In this document: positions 55,540 to 64,000 of the stretch, in pieces | Numbering within the stretch: the stretch's first letter is position 1 | Layout of the letters: each line of letters starts with the position of its first letter | NCBI GenBank assembly: GCA_037954665.1 | Contig: JBBMOL010000012.1 | Location: forward strand, 7,440,001 to 7,504,000 | Length of the DNA: 64,000 bases | Source: Laguncularia racemosa | Taxonomy: Eukaryota; Streptophyta; Magnoliopsida; Myrtales; Combretaceae | Direction of reading: 5' to 3' | The notes under the pieces: generated by a model | Databases searched by the model: none | Told to the model about the DNA's origin: nothing | The model's input: the letters and a program-made list of their open reading frames with translations, nothing else | Program-made: the position numbers and the translations under genes

Positions 55540-56640
55540 CTATGCTAGGTTTCATGTGAGAGAAGTAAATGAGCCGTCCGACAAGACGCTGATACATTTC
55601 AATGTTCACTATGGTATCTTCCTCTACATTCCCTAGTTTATGATTCAGGTCTATAGGGATAATTGCTGGTTTGCATGCAACTTGACTTGTTTCTTTGAGC
55701 AAATTAATTACATATTTCTGTTGAGATATAAAAACCCCCCTTTTTGAACGAGCAACTTCAATTCCGAGGAAATACTTCAATCTCTCCAATGTCTTGATCT
55801 CAAATTCTTTGGCTAGGTACTGACTTAGAACCTATTGCTCTCTTTCATCATTTCCAATCAAAATGATGTCATCTACGTACACTAGTATGGTTGTCACCTC
55901 CCCTAAAGTTGAGTAGTTGATGAACAAAGTATGATTCCCTTGACTTTCTTTGTATCCTAAAGCCAACATAACTCTAGCAAATCTCCAAATCATGCTCGAA
56001 GAGATTGTTTCGGATCATATAAGGCTTTATTCAACTTATACATTGTGTCGGTACCTACATTCAACTTTATTCAACTAGGTGAGACCTCTACATAAATTTC
56101 ATCATCTAGTTCTCCATGTAGGAATGCATTTTTCACTTCAAATTGTAGTAGCACTTACCTAAGGTTAGCAACTAAGGACAAAATGACTCCACTGTGTTCA
56201 TTTTTGCTATTGGTGTAAACATCTCCAGATAGTTAATTCCATAAGTCTACGTGTATCTCTTGGCTACCTACCTTGTCTTATATCTCTTAATTGACTTCAG
56301 CCTTATATTTTATTGTATAGAACCATTTGCAACCTATAGGCCTCTTTCCTGTTGATAATTTGACTAGTTCATAAGTCCTATTCTTCTCAAGGGCCTCCAT
56401 TTCAATGTCCATGGTTTGCTTCCATTTTTCATTAGACTATGCCTCAGATAGGGTAGTGGGAAGGGTGATGGGTTAAGGTTGACAAGGAAAGCTTTGTAAT
56501 TAGACGAGAATTTTTGGAAAGGGAGATAGCATGACAAGGTGTAGTGGTCTTTTTGTGCATTATCTCTTTTCTTTCCTAAGGGCAATTGGAAGATTCTGAT
56601 CATCATCATTATTTTGAGGTTCAGTTTCACTTTGCTAAGC
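55540..56640 (-). pseudogene. Copia element A reverse transcriptase
   Basis: The minus strand carries a KWRPLRRIGLMN remnant (start of RT), FAIVAT-type blocks with stops, then VTTILVYVDDIILIGNDERE with the catalytic Asp-Asp near 55880, and an open stretch 55789-55529 with LKYFLGIEVARSKRGVFISQ, KETSQVACKPAIIPIDLN and RLVGRLIYFSHMKPSIAY. It is cut by element B exactly after that Tyr codon region and resumes at 50653. Confidence 0.85.
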
Positions 56641-56989
56641 TAGAAAATTAGAAATTATTACCTCATTTGAAGGACTCAGCTCAGATTCTTGAACTTGCAC
56701 AGATCCTGGAATGTGATTGTCCCTTTTTTGTCTTGAGTACGCCAAGTTTTTACCAAATCATGTCTTTAAAAATAGATTTTTCAAGGTTAAGAACATGTGG
56801 GCTTGATATTGTAATAGCTAGTGACTAACTAATGTGGACTCAATAGGTTTAGGCTGAGGGGCTTGATTTGATAAAGAAAGATCGCTCAACTAAAGAAGAA
56901 AACTCTCTAAACTCACCTTATCTTCTTTAAAGCTCTCTCCCCGAAGATAAGGTTGGATGAAATATGCTTTTTTTTGGGTAATTGATGAA

Positions 56990-57964
56990 ATATGCTTCTT
57001 GCTCATTGAAAGTGATATCTCTTGACAAAAAATTTCTTAGATGGAGGATGATAGTACTTATATCCTTTTTGAGTTGAGGAATATAAAAAAAAAACACTTT
57101 AGGGCTTGAGGATCAAGTTTCCCTTTGTCTTAATTATGAACATGAGCAAAGGACACACACTAAAAAATGTGAGGTGTAAGATTATTTGTAATGGACAAAT
57201 TTGGATAGAAAGAAGAAAGTACTTCCATTGGGCTCTTGAATCTTAAAACCAAAGTGGGAAATCTATTAATAAGATATGTGGCTATGAGAATAGGTTCCTC
57301 TCAAAATTTTTTTGGAACAACAATGTTTGTGTTTGATCTAAAAAATGTCCATTTTTTCTCTTGGCAACCTTATTTTGTTGTGGTGTTTTGACACATGAAG
57401 ATTTATGAATTATTTCCTCTTTTTTACAATAAAGAGTGATGATTTGATTAAAATAATTTTTGAGTATTATTAGATCTTAATCTTTTAATATTCATGCCAA
57501 ACTGATTTTTTACCATTGAAAAGAAATTAAAAAACATGAAGTTGACATCAGATTTATTCTTGAGCAAGAAAATCCAGGTGACTCAAATACATTCATTAAT
57601 GAAAGTCACAATTCATTGTGTTCTAGAAACATTAGAAATAGTGGTTGGACCATAAATATCTGTATGAATAAGGTAAAAAGGAAAAATATTTCTTTTATTG
57701 CTTATTGGAAAAGGTATATGCTTGTGTTTAGTAAGCTCACACACCTCACAATGAAGACTCAACATCAAGTTTAGAAAATAATGAAGGAAATAAAACTTTA
57801 ACAATCCTGAAGAATGGATGACCCAAATAGCAATGATAAAGGAAAGCTCTTTCTTTATTGGATAAGATGGATTTAGGCATGAATGAGTGGGATAATCTAT
57901 TCTTGTAACCGTTCGCTTTAGTTGACTCTTCAAGGTAATAAAGACCATTTCCGTTCTTTAGCAA
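56990..57964 (-). pseudogene. Copia element A integrase remnant
   Basis: The pre-integrase zinc block reads YHCYLGHPFFRIVKVLFPSL, then CEVCELTKHKHIPFPIS and LIHTDIYGPTTIS with the first catalytic Asp (57720-57620). Further down, LIATYLINRFPTLVL-like and LDPQALKC-like readings are recognisable to about 57000. The middle, where the second Asp and Glu should lie, is full of stops (RLRSNNTQ for the usual RTDNGTE, so the second Asp has become Asn). Confidence 0.8.
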
Positions 57965-58260
57965 GTTTAATCATCCTCCTCGAATCCTTTTCTTGAAATA
58001 TATAATAATTATTGTAAAAAATCACTTTAGAAACTAAATCTTGTGTGAGTTTCTGTATAAAAATAAGATTGGTGAATAATTTGGTAACATGAAGGACATT
58101 TTTTAAGGTTATGGACTGGTTGCTCTGGACATCTCCTATATTAGCTACAGTTGCTAGGGTTCCATCTGCTATAGCAATTTTCTTATTACTTAGACATGAA
58201 GTGTATGCGAAAAAATATTTGGAAGAGTGACTCATGTGGTCAATGGCTCCTGAATCATGG
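57930..58260 (-). pseudogene. Copia element A protease remnant
   Basis: After a stop or shift the minus strand reads DHMSHSSKYFFAYTSC, IAIADGTLATVANIGDVQSN and LKNVLHVTKLFTNLIFIQKL, the C-terminal two thirds of a copia protease. The catalytic Asp-Ser-Gly region just upstream (about 58260-58235) is damaged (reads DS-stop/shift-DHM). Confidence 0.75.
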
Positions 58261-58830
58261 ATTTAAGAGTGTTGCAAGGGTGTTTTTGAGATTAAATCCA
58301 AATGAAAGAAGCTGCTTATTTGAATATACCAAAGAACAAATACTTGAAGGTTTCACTATGTTAATAAGGAAGGATCTCACCCTTTTAACCTCCTCTTGAT
58401 TAAGACTAGCTGGCTCTTGTCTGTTCTTTTCCTTTGTTGCATCAACAGCAATGTGAGCCCTTCTTGAGCCACGGGATGGATCACTTTTCTGCCCCCACAC
58501 AAGACTTGAGGGCTTCTCATGTAATTTCCAGCATTTTTCCTTAGTGTGGCATAGCTTTTTGCAGTAACTATAATTATAGAATCCTCCTCGTCCCATTTCT
58601 CAAACAGGGGGTCTCTTAGTTGTGGTCTAGTTCCAATGAGAGAGTTTATTTTCACTTTTCCTTTCAGAATGGTTCAGACTAATTTGGATCATTTCTTATA
58701 ATTTTTGCCATCCAATTTATATGTTGTTTGAATGTGCTTTAATTCTCCAAGTTGTTGAGAATGATTTCCATCCTCCATACATCGAGTAATGCGATTTGAT
58801 TGTGCTGTGATTTCAGACATCACTACCAGA
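58255..58830 (-). pseudogene. Copia element A gag with internal deletion
   Basis: Starts MSEITAQSNRITRCMEDGNH and YKLDGKNYKK, goes on GTRPQLRDPLFEKWDEEDS, then jumps straight to a zinc knuckle YCKKLCHTKEKCWKLHEKPS (58560-58500) and SRRAHIAVDATKEKNRQ. The body of gag that normally lies between the WDEEDS block and the knuckle (roughly 200 residues) is absent. Confidence 0.75.
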
Positions 58831-59054
58831 TCAACCTGAAATTGGTGTGGAAAAAAGAACAATACAAAGGACACTAGAGGTGTGAACACTGGACAAGAGC
58901 AGCACACACTAAACACACCAAGCCAATCATGCTGAAAATTGCCCCTCAAGCCAAACCCTTTTGCGACCAAAAAACTGCCTAAAAAAAACCTGTAGCAACC
59001 AAGCCAAAAATGCCTCACGCGTAGGTTTGGCCAAAAACTGCAACGACCAAAAAA

Positions 59055-59170
59055 CCCTAAGCAGAAAGTCGTCTGTTTCCTAAGCGGACAGTCATAGGTT
59101 CAACCCATACTTGGCGCTCCACAGTGGTTCGTGCAAGTTTGTCTAACTTCTAATCAGATGATTGTGGGTT
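59055..59170 (+). pseudogene. tRNA-Arg-like fragments (CCT and TCT anticodon arms) beside the copia A LTR
   Basis: 59072-59118 reads TCTGTTTCCTAAGCGGA (anticodon arm with loop TTCCTAA, anticodon CCT), a variable segment, TAGGTTCAACC (T loop) and TTGGCGCT (acceptor 3' strand), like the 3' two thirds of a plant tRNA-Arg(CCT). Just before it, CCTAAGCAGAAAGTCG repeats the 3' side of the same anticodon arm. Then 59118-59170 reads CTCC...GTGGTTC..., TCTAACTTCTAATCAGA (loop CTTCTAA, anticodon TCT) and GATTGTGGGTT, like tRNA-Arg(TCT) cut off in the T arm by the LTR at 59171. Stems are imperfect; none is an intact tRNA gene. Confidence 0.55.
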
Positions 59171-59282
59171 TGCTAATATTAATTAGGAAACTTCCTTACA
59201 AATAATTTCCTAAACTATAGCTATATAAATCTAAAAATAAATACATATAATATCCAAAAATAACTACACATATTTTTCTACA
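59171..59282 (-). repeat. Truncated 5' LTR of copia element A
   Basis: Matches the right-hand part of the LTR at 49866-50034; the plus-strand left portion (about 80 bp) is absent, replaced by tRNA-like sequence. Ends TTTTTCTACA. Confidence 0.65.
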
Positions 59283-59600
59283 GTTATTTGCTAAGTATTT
59301 GAAGGTCCTCTCACTTGGTATTGTTGTTTGTCGTCCTAATATGTTATGGGATCGGTTTTTAAATAGATTTTCGGACTTGTTATAGAGAGAATCTGAAAAT
59401 CCCTTTTGAACTCATAGTTCTGCAGTTGTTTTTTAAGAATAGGACTTGCTTTTTCAGTTCCATTCATTCTACTTATAGGTACAATGCAATGGCAGTTATA
59501 TTTATGGTAATTGCTGCCCTCCCTATAACTCCACTAACACATGACCATTGAAGACATGACAACTAATGTATACATGAAAACAACCGACTCGTGCCCTAAC
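59283..59600. other. Unassigned spacer between copia A and the LINE
   Basis: About 320 bp with no recognised motif. It may be residual intron 5 sequence of the phosphatase-fold gene. No exon matching the continuation of that protein was found. Confidence 0.35.
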
Positions 59601-59610
59601 CCAAAGCCTA

Positions 59611-61446
59611 ATGATTACACATGTTACAAGGAATAATACACAAATATACCAAGAAGAAGAACTAGCCGAATCAGACAAAACAATTACAAGGTGCTTCCCT
59701 CCGGTTTTCTTTGAATCGCTAGGTGCCAACAAGGAGGGCACGACTCTAGAGGTGGTTTCCAAGGAGTACCTAGAGGGTGAAAAGGCAAAAGACACTTTTG
59801 CTAACTAGGATAGCTGCCACAAAACTTTTCCTAAAAGCAGCAATTTAGAGCCTTGTGCTCCTGACAATAGGACAACTTTGAAAAGCCAACTTGAGGGGGA
59901 AAAAGGTCTGAACCATACAAAGGCCAACCCTCTAGTGCATGCTCCCCTAGGTGCTTCCTCTTTAGGAAATACTACCGTAGAGGGGTTAAATGGACTGCTA
60001 GAGAAAATTCAAAACCAAAACCACCTAGCTAAACCACTTTCCCCAACAAAAACCACCAATTGGGAATACACATGGGGCCGAATCATATGCAAATGCATGT
60101 GCTCCCAAAGAACCAGTCCATGAACTAGACTTCAAGTTATGATTTTTCCCTTTGGCCGAAAAGGGCACTGTCCCTCACATAAAGATTCCACAAAACGTGG
60201 AAGAAGCTAGCACTAAACATTGGCAATCCACTTTGGTTGACTTTTTCCTTGGACGTAGGCTGCCATTCACCTTGGTCTAGTCCATCGCTTTCCATTTATG
60301 GAAAGAAATGGGTCTCCTTGAGGTGCTGGGAAGTAAAGAAGGTTTTTTTTATTTTTTTATTTCTGATTTGCCAAGGGGAGTGACTTGAATCCAGTACTTG
60401 AAAGAACCTGGTATTTCGCACAAAGGTTCTTAATACTTCAAAAATGGAGGAAGGGCATGCCCTTGGACAAGCCCCAACTAACCAGTGTCCCCGTGTGGGC
60501 TCTTTTTTCCTGTATTCCATGTGAATACTTGAATGAGGAAGGTATCGACTACATTGTTAGTGGTGTGGGGATCCCTCTCAAAGTTGATACCCTTATGACT
60601 CCCAAGCAATGGGCCAATCACGCAAGGGTTTTGGTTGAGATTGATGCTAGGTAGGACTTAATCACCCAAGTCAAAGTAGAGGAAACGGAAGGATTGATTG
60701 TAAGGATACCTGTTGAGTATCAATGGCTCCCTCCCAGGTGTGGAAGCTATAAGGTTTTTGGTTGCTCATGTAGGGCAGATCCTAAGGAGAATGCTCCAGT
60801 TGAGACAGGTAGCTCTAAGGTGAAGGTCAATAAGGAGAACTGGATTCTTGACAAATGTGTAGATAAAGGTAAAAAGAAGTTGCATGAGGAAGGCGAGGGA
60901 GTGAGTATGGACCATGCAACCTCGAGCCATCAGTCGAGTGAGGAGAGTGAGGAGGTCTAATCCCCCCTTAAGAACTCTACTGCACCTCTGAATGCCAAGG
61001 AAATGTGGCTTCCTCCCAAGCTGAACAGCGAGCAATCCACAGAAAATGGGATGGAGACTGAGGAGGAGGTTGTGATTGAGAATGGGGATGCATCTGCTCC
61101 AGGTCAGAAGACTGCTGAAGCTGTATTGAATGTGGGGGAAAGCGAGGAGAATATGGCGCTTGATGTGCATGAAAACCTCTACCTAGAATCTGATCTGGAT
61201 ACTGATATGCCCACATGTGTACCCGATTCCATGGCCCGGTAGGAGGCCTTGGCTTTTAAAGTTCGGGGCGCTACCCAATCCAATCATTCAGAGAGACGAT
61301 GTGGAGACCAAGGAGTATGAGAATACTCCACTTAATAAATTGCTGACCCAGATGAATCAAGGCTCTAGAAGTAACTCTAAGAGCATGAAGGGGTCCAATT
61401 CATCTAGTCATAGGAGGGAGAAACAACGGAAGAGGACCTTTACCTA
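59611..61446 (+). pseudogene. LINE ORF1 (DUF4283-like, RNA-binding)
   Basis: Readable blocks include LFLGRRLPFTLV-like text near 60240, a GFFFF-like turn near 60340, an ERTWYFAQRFLILQKWRKGM block and LTSVPVWALFSCIPCEYLN near 60400-60540, then GIDYIVSGVGIPLKVDTLM and VLVEIDA. These form the DUF4283 domain of plant LINE ORF1, which binds element RNA. A degraded zinc knuckle follows (YQWLPPRCGSYKVFGCSC), where the second Cys is Tyr and the His is Cys. The acidic C-terminal tail runs to 61240, with a stop near 60654 and others. Confidence 0.8.
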
Positions 61447-61449
61447 GTA

Positions 61450-62352
61450 GTGAGACCTCTGCATCATTCGCAATCATCATGCATTTGGCAGCTTGAAACA
61501 TTAGGGGGTTTAATGACCCCCATCAAGGTGTTGGAAGTTAAGAAAGTTTGTCAAGACTATAACATAAACTTGATAGGTCTTATTGAAACTAAAGTGAATC
61601 CTGCTAATGAAGAGACAATCAGTAGCATCTTGGGCCCACGGTGGTGGGTTAATATACACTCAGCTACAAGGAAGAGGTTATGGCTAGTGTGGAATCCTAG
61701 TGAATGGGCTGTAAGAGTGGAGATTGAACATGTACAATTTATACACTGTGCTGGAACAAATTTGAGATCCAACCTAACATTCTTTGCCATCTTTGTTTAT
61801 GGCTCTAATAATGATAGAGAAAGGAAAACCTTGTGGAGCAACCTTGTGGCCTTAGCACCGTCACTTAGCCAATGTCCTTGGGTGGTTCTTGGTGACTTCA
61901 ATATCATGAAATCCCCATCTGAAAAAATTAGTGGAAGGCTGCGAATGATGGATGCAGTGGTGGATTTTCATAATTGTATTGCACACACTGAGTTAGAAGA
62001 CCTAAGATATGTGAGTGATTTTTTCACTTGGTCAAATAAGCAGGATCATAATCTCATTTTGAAGAAGCTGGATAGGGTTATGGTAAATCATCAGTGGCTA
62101 ATTGTGATTCCTAGAACGCAAGCTAAATTCATGTCACCCATCCTCTCGGACCATTCTCTGGTGATTGCTTGCATGGATTACAGCTCTAGGTTTAGGAAAA
62201 CTCTGCTCAAATTTTTCAACTTTTGGACCGAACACAAGAACTTCAGAGACTTAGTTACAAATACATGGAAGGAAGAAGTGAGGGGATCTCGAGTTTTCCA
62301 AGTTGTTAGGAAGCTTAAGATGCTCAAACGGGAGTTCAAATGCCTCAACTAG
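61450..62352 (+). pseudogene. LINE ORF2 apurinic endonuclease domain
   Basis: An open 300-residue stretch covers the EEP-type nuclease that nicks target DNA. After the start, the usual Trp-Asn-Ile-Arg-Gly block is readable only in another frame (NIRGFNDP at about 61498), so one early frameshift exists. Then come the catalytic Glu in LIGLIETKVNP, FAIFVYGSNNDRERKTLW, WVVLGDFNIM with the Asp-Asn pair, LKKLDRVMVN and the terminal SDHSLVIA with Asp-His. Most catalytic positions are kept. The frame ends with a stop at 62350 before the RT. Confidence 0.85.
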
Positions 62353-62614
62353 ATTGAATATTCTCATTTCTTGGGATGGGTGCAAATAGTGGAGAACAGA
62401 TTACTTTAATTGCAAGACTCGATTTATGCAGGAGGAGACACATCTCATATGGAAGAGGTGAAAGAGGCTTTTAAAGAATACTATTTACTTAGGGGGTGGA
62501 GGAGAGCTTCTACAAACAAAAATCAAGGGCTAAGTAGCTAAAGTTAGGGGATAAGAACACCTCTTATTTCCACAAAACCATGAAAAATTACACAAATGAA
62601 GCTCCTTATATCGC

Positions 62615-64000
62615 TTGTCAAGGGAGGACGGAAGTGAGGCAATTGGTGAGGAGGCAGTATTAGCAATAGCTCACTTCCAGCAATTATATGAGCAGCCTAA
62701 TGCTTGCTTGAATTCGGTTGAAGTCTGTAGTCTGGTAACCTGGAGATTAAGTGAGCAACAACTTCTTGAACTAGATGCCCCTTTTACTATTGAAGAGATC
62801 AAATGGGGATTCTTCTCGCAAGCAAATGAGAAAGCCTCGAGTCTAGATGGGTTCTCTAGTAAATTCTTTAAAGAGGCTTAGGATGTAATTGGTGATGACC
62901 TGATTGAAGCAATTAAAGAATTCTTAATATTAGGACACCTACTAAGGGAGATTAATGCTACAATTATCTCCTTAATCCCTAAAATGGCTAATCTGTCTAA
63001 GCTTAGAGAATTCCGCCCAATTGCATATTGTAATGTCCTATACAAAGCCATTTCTAAAATCTTGGTAGTGCCCATTAAGAAGGTGCTCTCATTGATAGGA
63101 CGAGAATAGGCAGCTTTCATCCCTAGGAGGAGAATAACAAACAATATACTCATTGCCTAGGTGTTGATGGCGGGTTATCATTCACAATTAGGAGCATTGC
63201 ATTGCACATTAAAAGTGGACTTGCAAAAGGCTTATGACATGATTCGATGGGACTTTTTGCTAGAGGTACTCAAAGCAATGCACTTTCCCCAACACATCAG
63301 ATCCCTGATAGAACAATGTTTGATCACTCCAAAGTTCTCCATCACCATTAACAGAGAACTAATTGGATATTTTGTGAGCCACAGGGAGTTAAGACAAGGG
63401 GACCTAGTATTGCCTTACCTATTTGTAATGGGAATGGAAGTACTCACCTTTGCTTAGGAGACTACTGGAGAACCCCCAATTTTTTCTTTACTGGAGGTAT
63501 AAACTTGAGAAACTAACTCATCTTTGTTTTGTAGATGATCTCCTTATTTTCACAAAAGGCAATATTGCATCCGTGTCCTTGATCAAGGAAACCTTACAAC
63601 GTTTTCACTCAATCTCGGGACCGGTAGCCAATAATCGCAAAAGCAGCATATTCTTTTCCCATGTCCCTTGGAGAGTGAAAGGGGACATCCTTAGTACCAC
63701 CTAGTTTCTAGAATGCAAACCACTAGTTTGCTATCTAGGGATACCATTAATCTCCACAAAGCTAAAAAAGGAGGATCGTGTTGCTTTTCTGGAGAGGATG
63801 TTGGCTCGCATACATCTAAATACCTCTCATATGCGAGCAAATTGCAGCTAGTCAAGTCGGTTCTCTTCTCCATGCAAGTCTATTGAAGTTCTATTTTTTT
63901 ACTGCCTAAATCTATCATAATGAAGATGGACCAGCTACTCAAGAACTTCCTATGGAGTGGGAGACTGATCACATATACCAAGGCAAAAGTAAAGTGGGAT
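62615..64000 (+). pseudogene. LINE ORF2 reverse transcriptase domain (partial)
   Basis: Blocks of a non-LTR RT in order: IKWGFFSQANEKASSLDGFS (62800), a stop, ISLIPK-like and a FRPIAYCNVLYKAISKILV-like block (63010-63065), stop where Gln is usual before AAFIP, then LKVDLQKAYDMIRWDFLLEV, LRQGDLVLPYLFVMGMEVL and LCFVDDLLIFTKGN with the catalytic Asp-Asp (63527-63560), here in a shifted frame. The sequence continues into the thumb region at the window edge. Several stops and shifts show that it is dead. Confidence 0.85.

Larger units (their letters stand above)
49866..59282 (-). mobile_element. Copia element A (minus strand), interrupted by copia element B
   Basis: A minus-strand Ty1/copia element whose parts lie at 50035-50658 (RNase H end) and 55540-59000 (gag to RT). 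Its 3' LTR is at 49866-50034; a polypurine tract TTGAGGGAGAG adjoins it. A truncated 5' LTR is at 59171-59282. The reading ends at PSIAY on the right of element B and continues VISLIRQFMYNP on its left. Gag is largely deleted and all domains have stops. I could not find a matching target duplication outside the LTRs. Confidence 0.8.
59611..64000 (+). mobile_element. L1-type LINE, 5' part, running off the right edge
   Basis: The plus strand has an ORF1 with a DUF4283-like domain and knuckle remnant (59611-61446), then ORF2 with an endonuclease (61450-62352) and RT domain (62615 to the window end). This order is that of plant L1 non-LTR retrotransposons. The 5' end is approximate and the 3' end is outside the window. 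Stops and frameshifts in both ORFs show that the copy is inactive. Confidence 0.88.

Noticed and set aside
49861..59290. Target-site duplication for copia A
   Set aside because: Flanks tatca on the left and gttat on the right do not match; the right LTR is truncated, so an exact end cannot be claimed.
59523..59795. 90-codon open frame on the minus strand
   Set aside because: Lies opposite the LINE ORF1 start and has no domain; a shadow.
1..64000. CRISPR array, rRNA operon, bacterial operon or integrated viral genome
   Set aside because: No spaced identical repeats, no rRNA text, spliced genes and plant transposons throughout; the reverse transcriptases belong to LTR and non-LTR retrotransposons.

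Overview
This window is plant nuclear DNA, almost certainly from a eudicot. It is AT-rich, has very low gene density, and is filled with decayed transposable elements of plant-specific lineages: Ty3/gypsy Tat and chromodomain elements, Ty1/copia, Mutator-like elements (MULEs) carrying plant mobile domain genes, hAT miniatures, an Au-type SINE and an L1-type LINE. Only two ordinary host genes can be supported.

Layout. 1-5.5 kb: a decayed Tat-type Ty3/gypsy element (+), running off the left edge, with gag, protease, RT, two RNase H domains and integrase. 5.75-9.5 kb: the 3' end of a chromodomain gypsy element (+), split by a 1.6-kb insertion. 9.5-16.8 kb: noncoding, LTR-like debris. 16.8-18.7 kb: a duplicated, unrecognised exon-like segment with a gypsy LTR/gag remnant between the copies. 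18.97-19.14 kb: an Au-like SINE. 19.5-21.7 kb: an intact, intronless P-class PPR gene (-). 22.1-33.4 kb: two neighbouring MULEs, each with long terminal inverted repeats and about 9-bp target duplications; the smaller has only a plant mobile domain pseudogene, the larger has that gene plus a mudrA-like transposase. 34.7-40.3 kb: LTR fragments and a copia gag remnant. 40.3-44 kb: a nest of inverted-repeat miniature elements and one hAT element. 44.8-49.6 kb: the 5' five coding exons of an endonuclease/exonuclease/phosphatase-family gene (+), including an apparent U12-type AT-AC intron. 49.9-59.3 kb: two copia elements (-), one inserted cleanly in the other. 59.6-64 kb: an L1-type LINE (+) running off the right edge.

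How it fits together. The PPR protein probably acts on organelle RNA. The phosphatase-fold gene is cut short inside the window: after exon 5 comes only retroelement sequence, so its remaining exons either lie beyond position 64000 across a greatly enlarged intron, or have been lost. All recognised transposon coding regions carry stops, frameshifts or deletions, so none looks able to move itself. The most informative observations are the AT-AC intron, the paired mobile-domain MULEs with exact ends, the copia-in-copia insertion with a perfect target duplication, two hAT miniatures with 8-bp duplications, and tRNA-Arg-like fragments abutting a truncated copia LTR. I found no CRISPR array, rRNA or intact tRNA gene.
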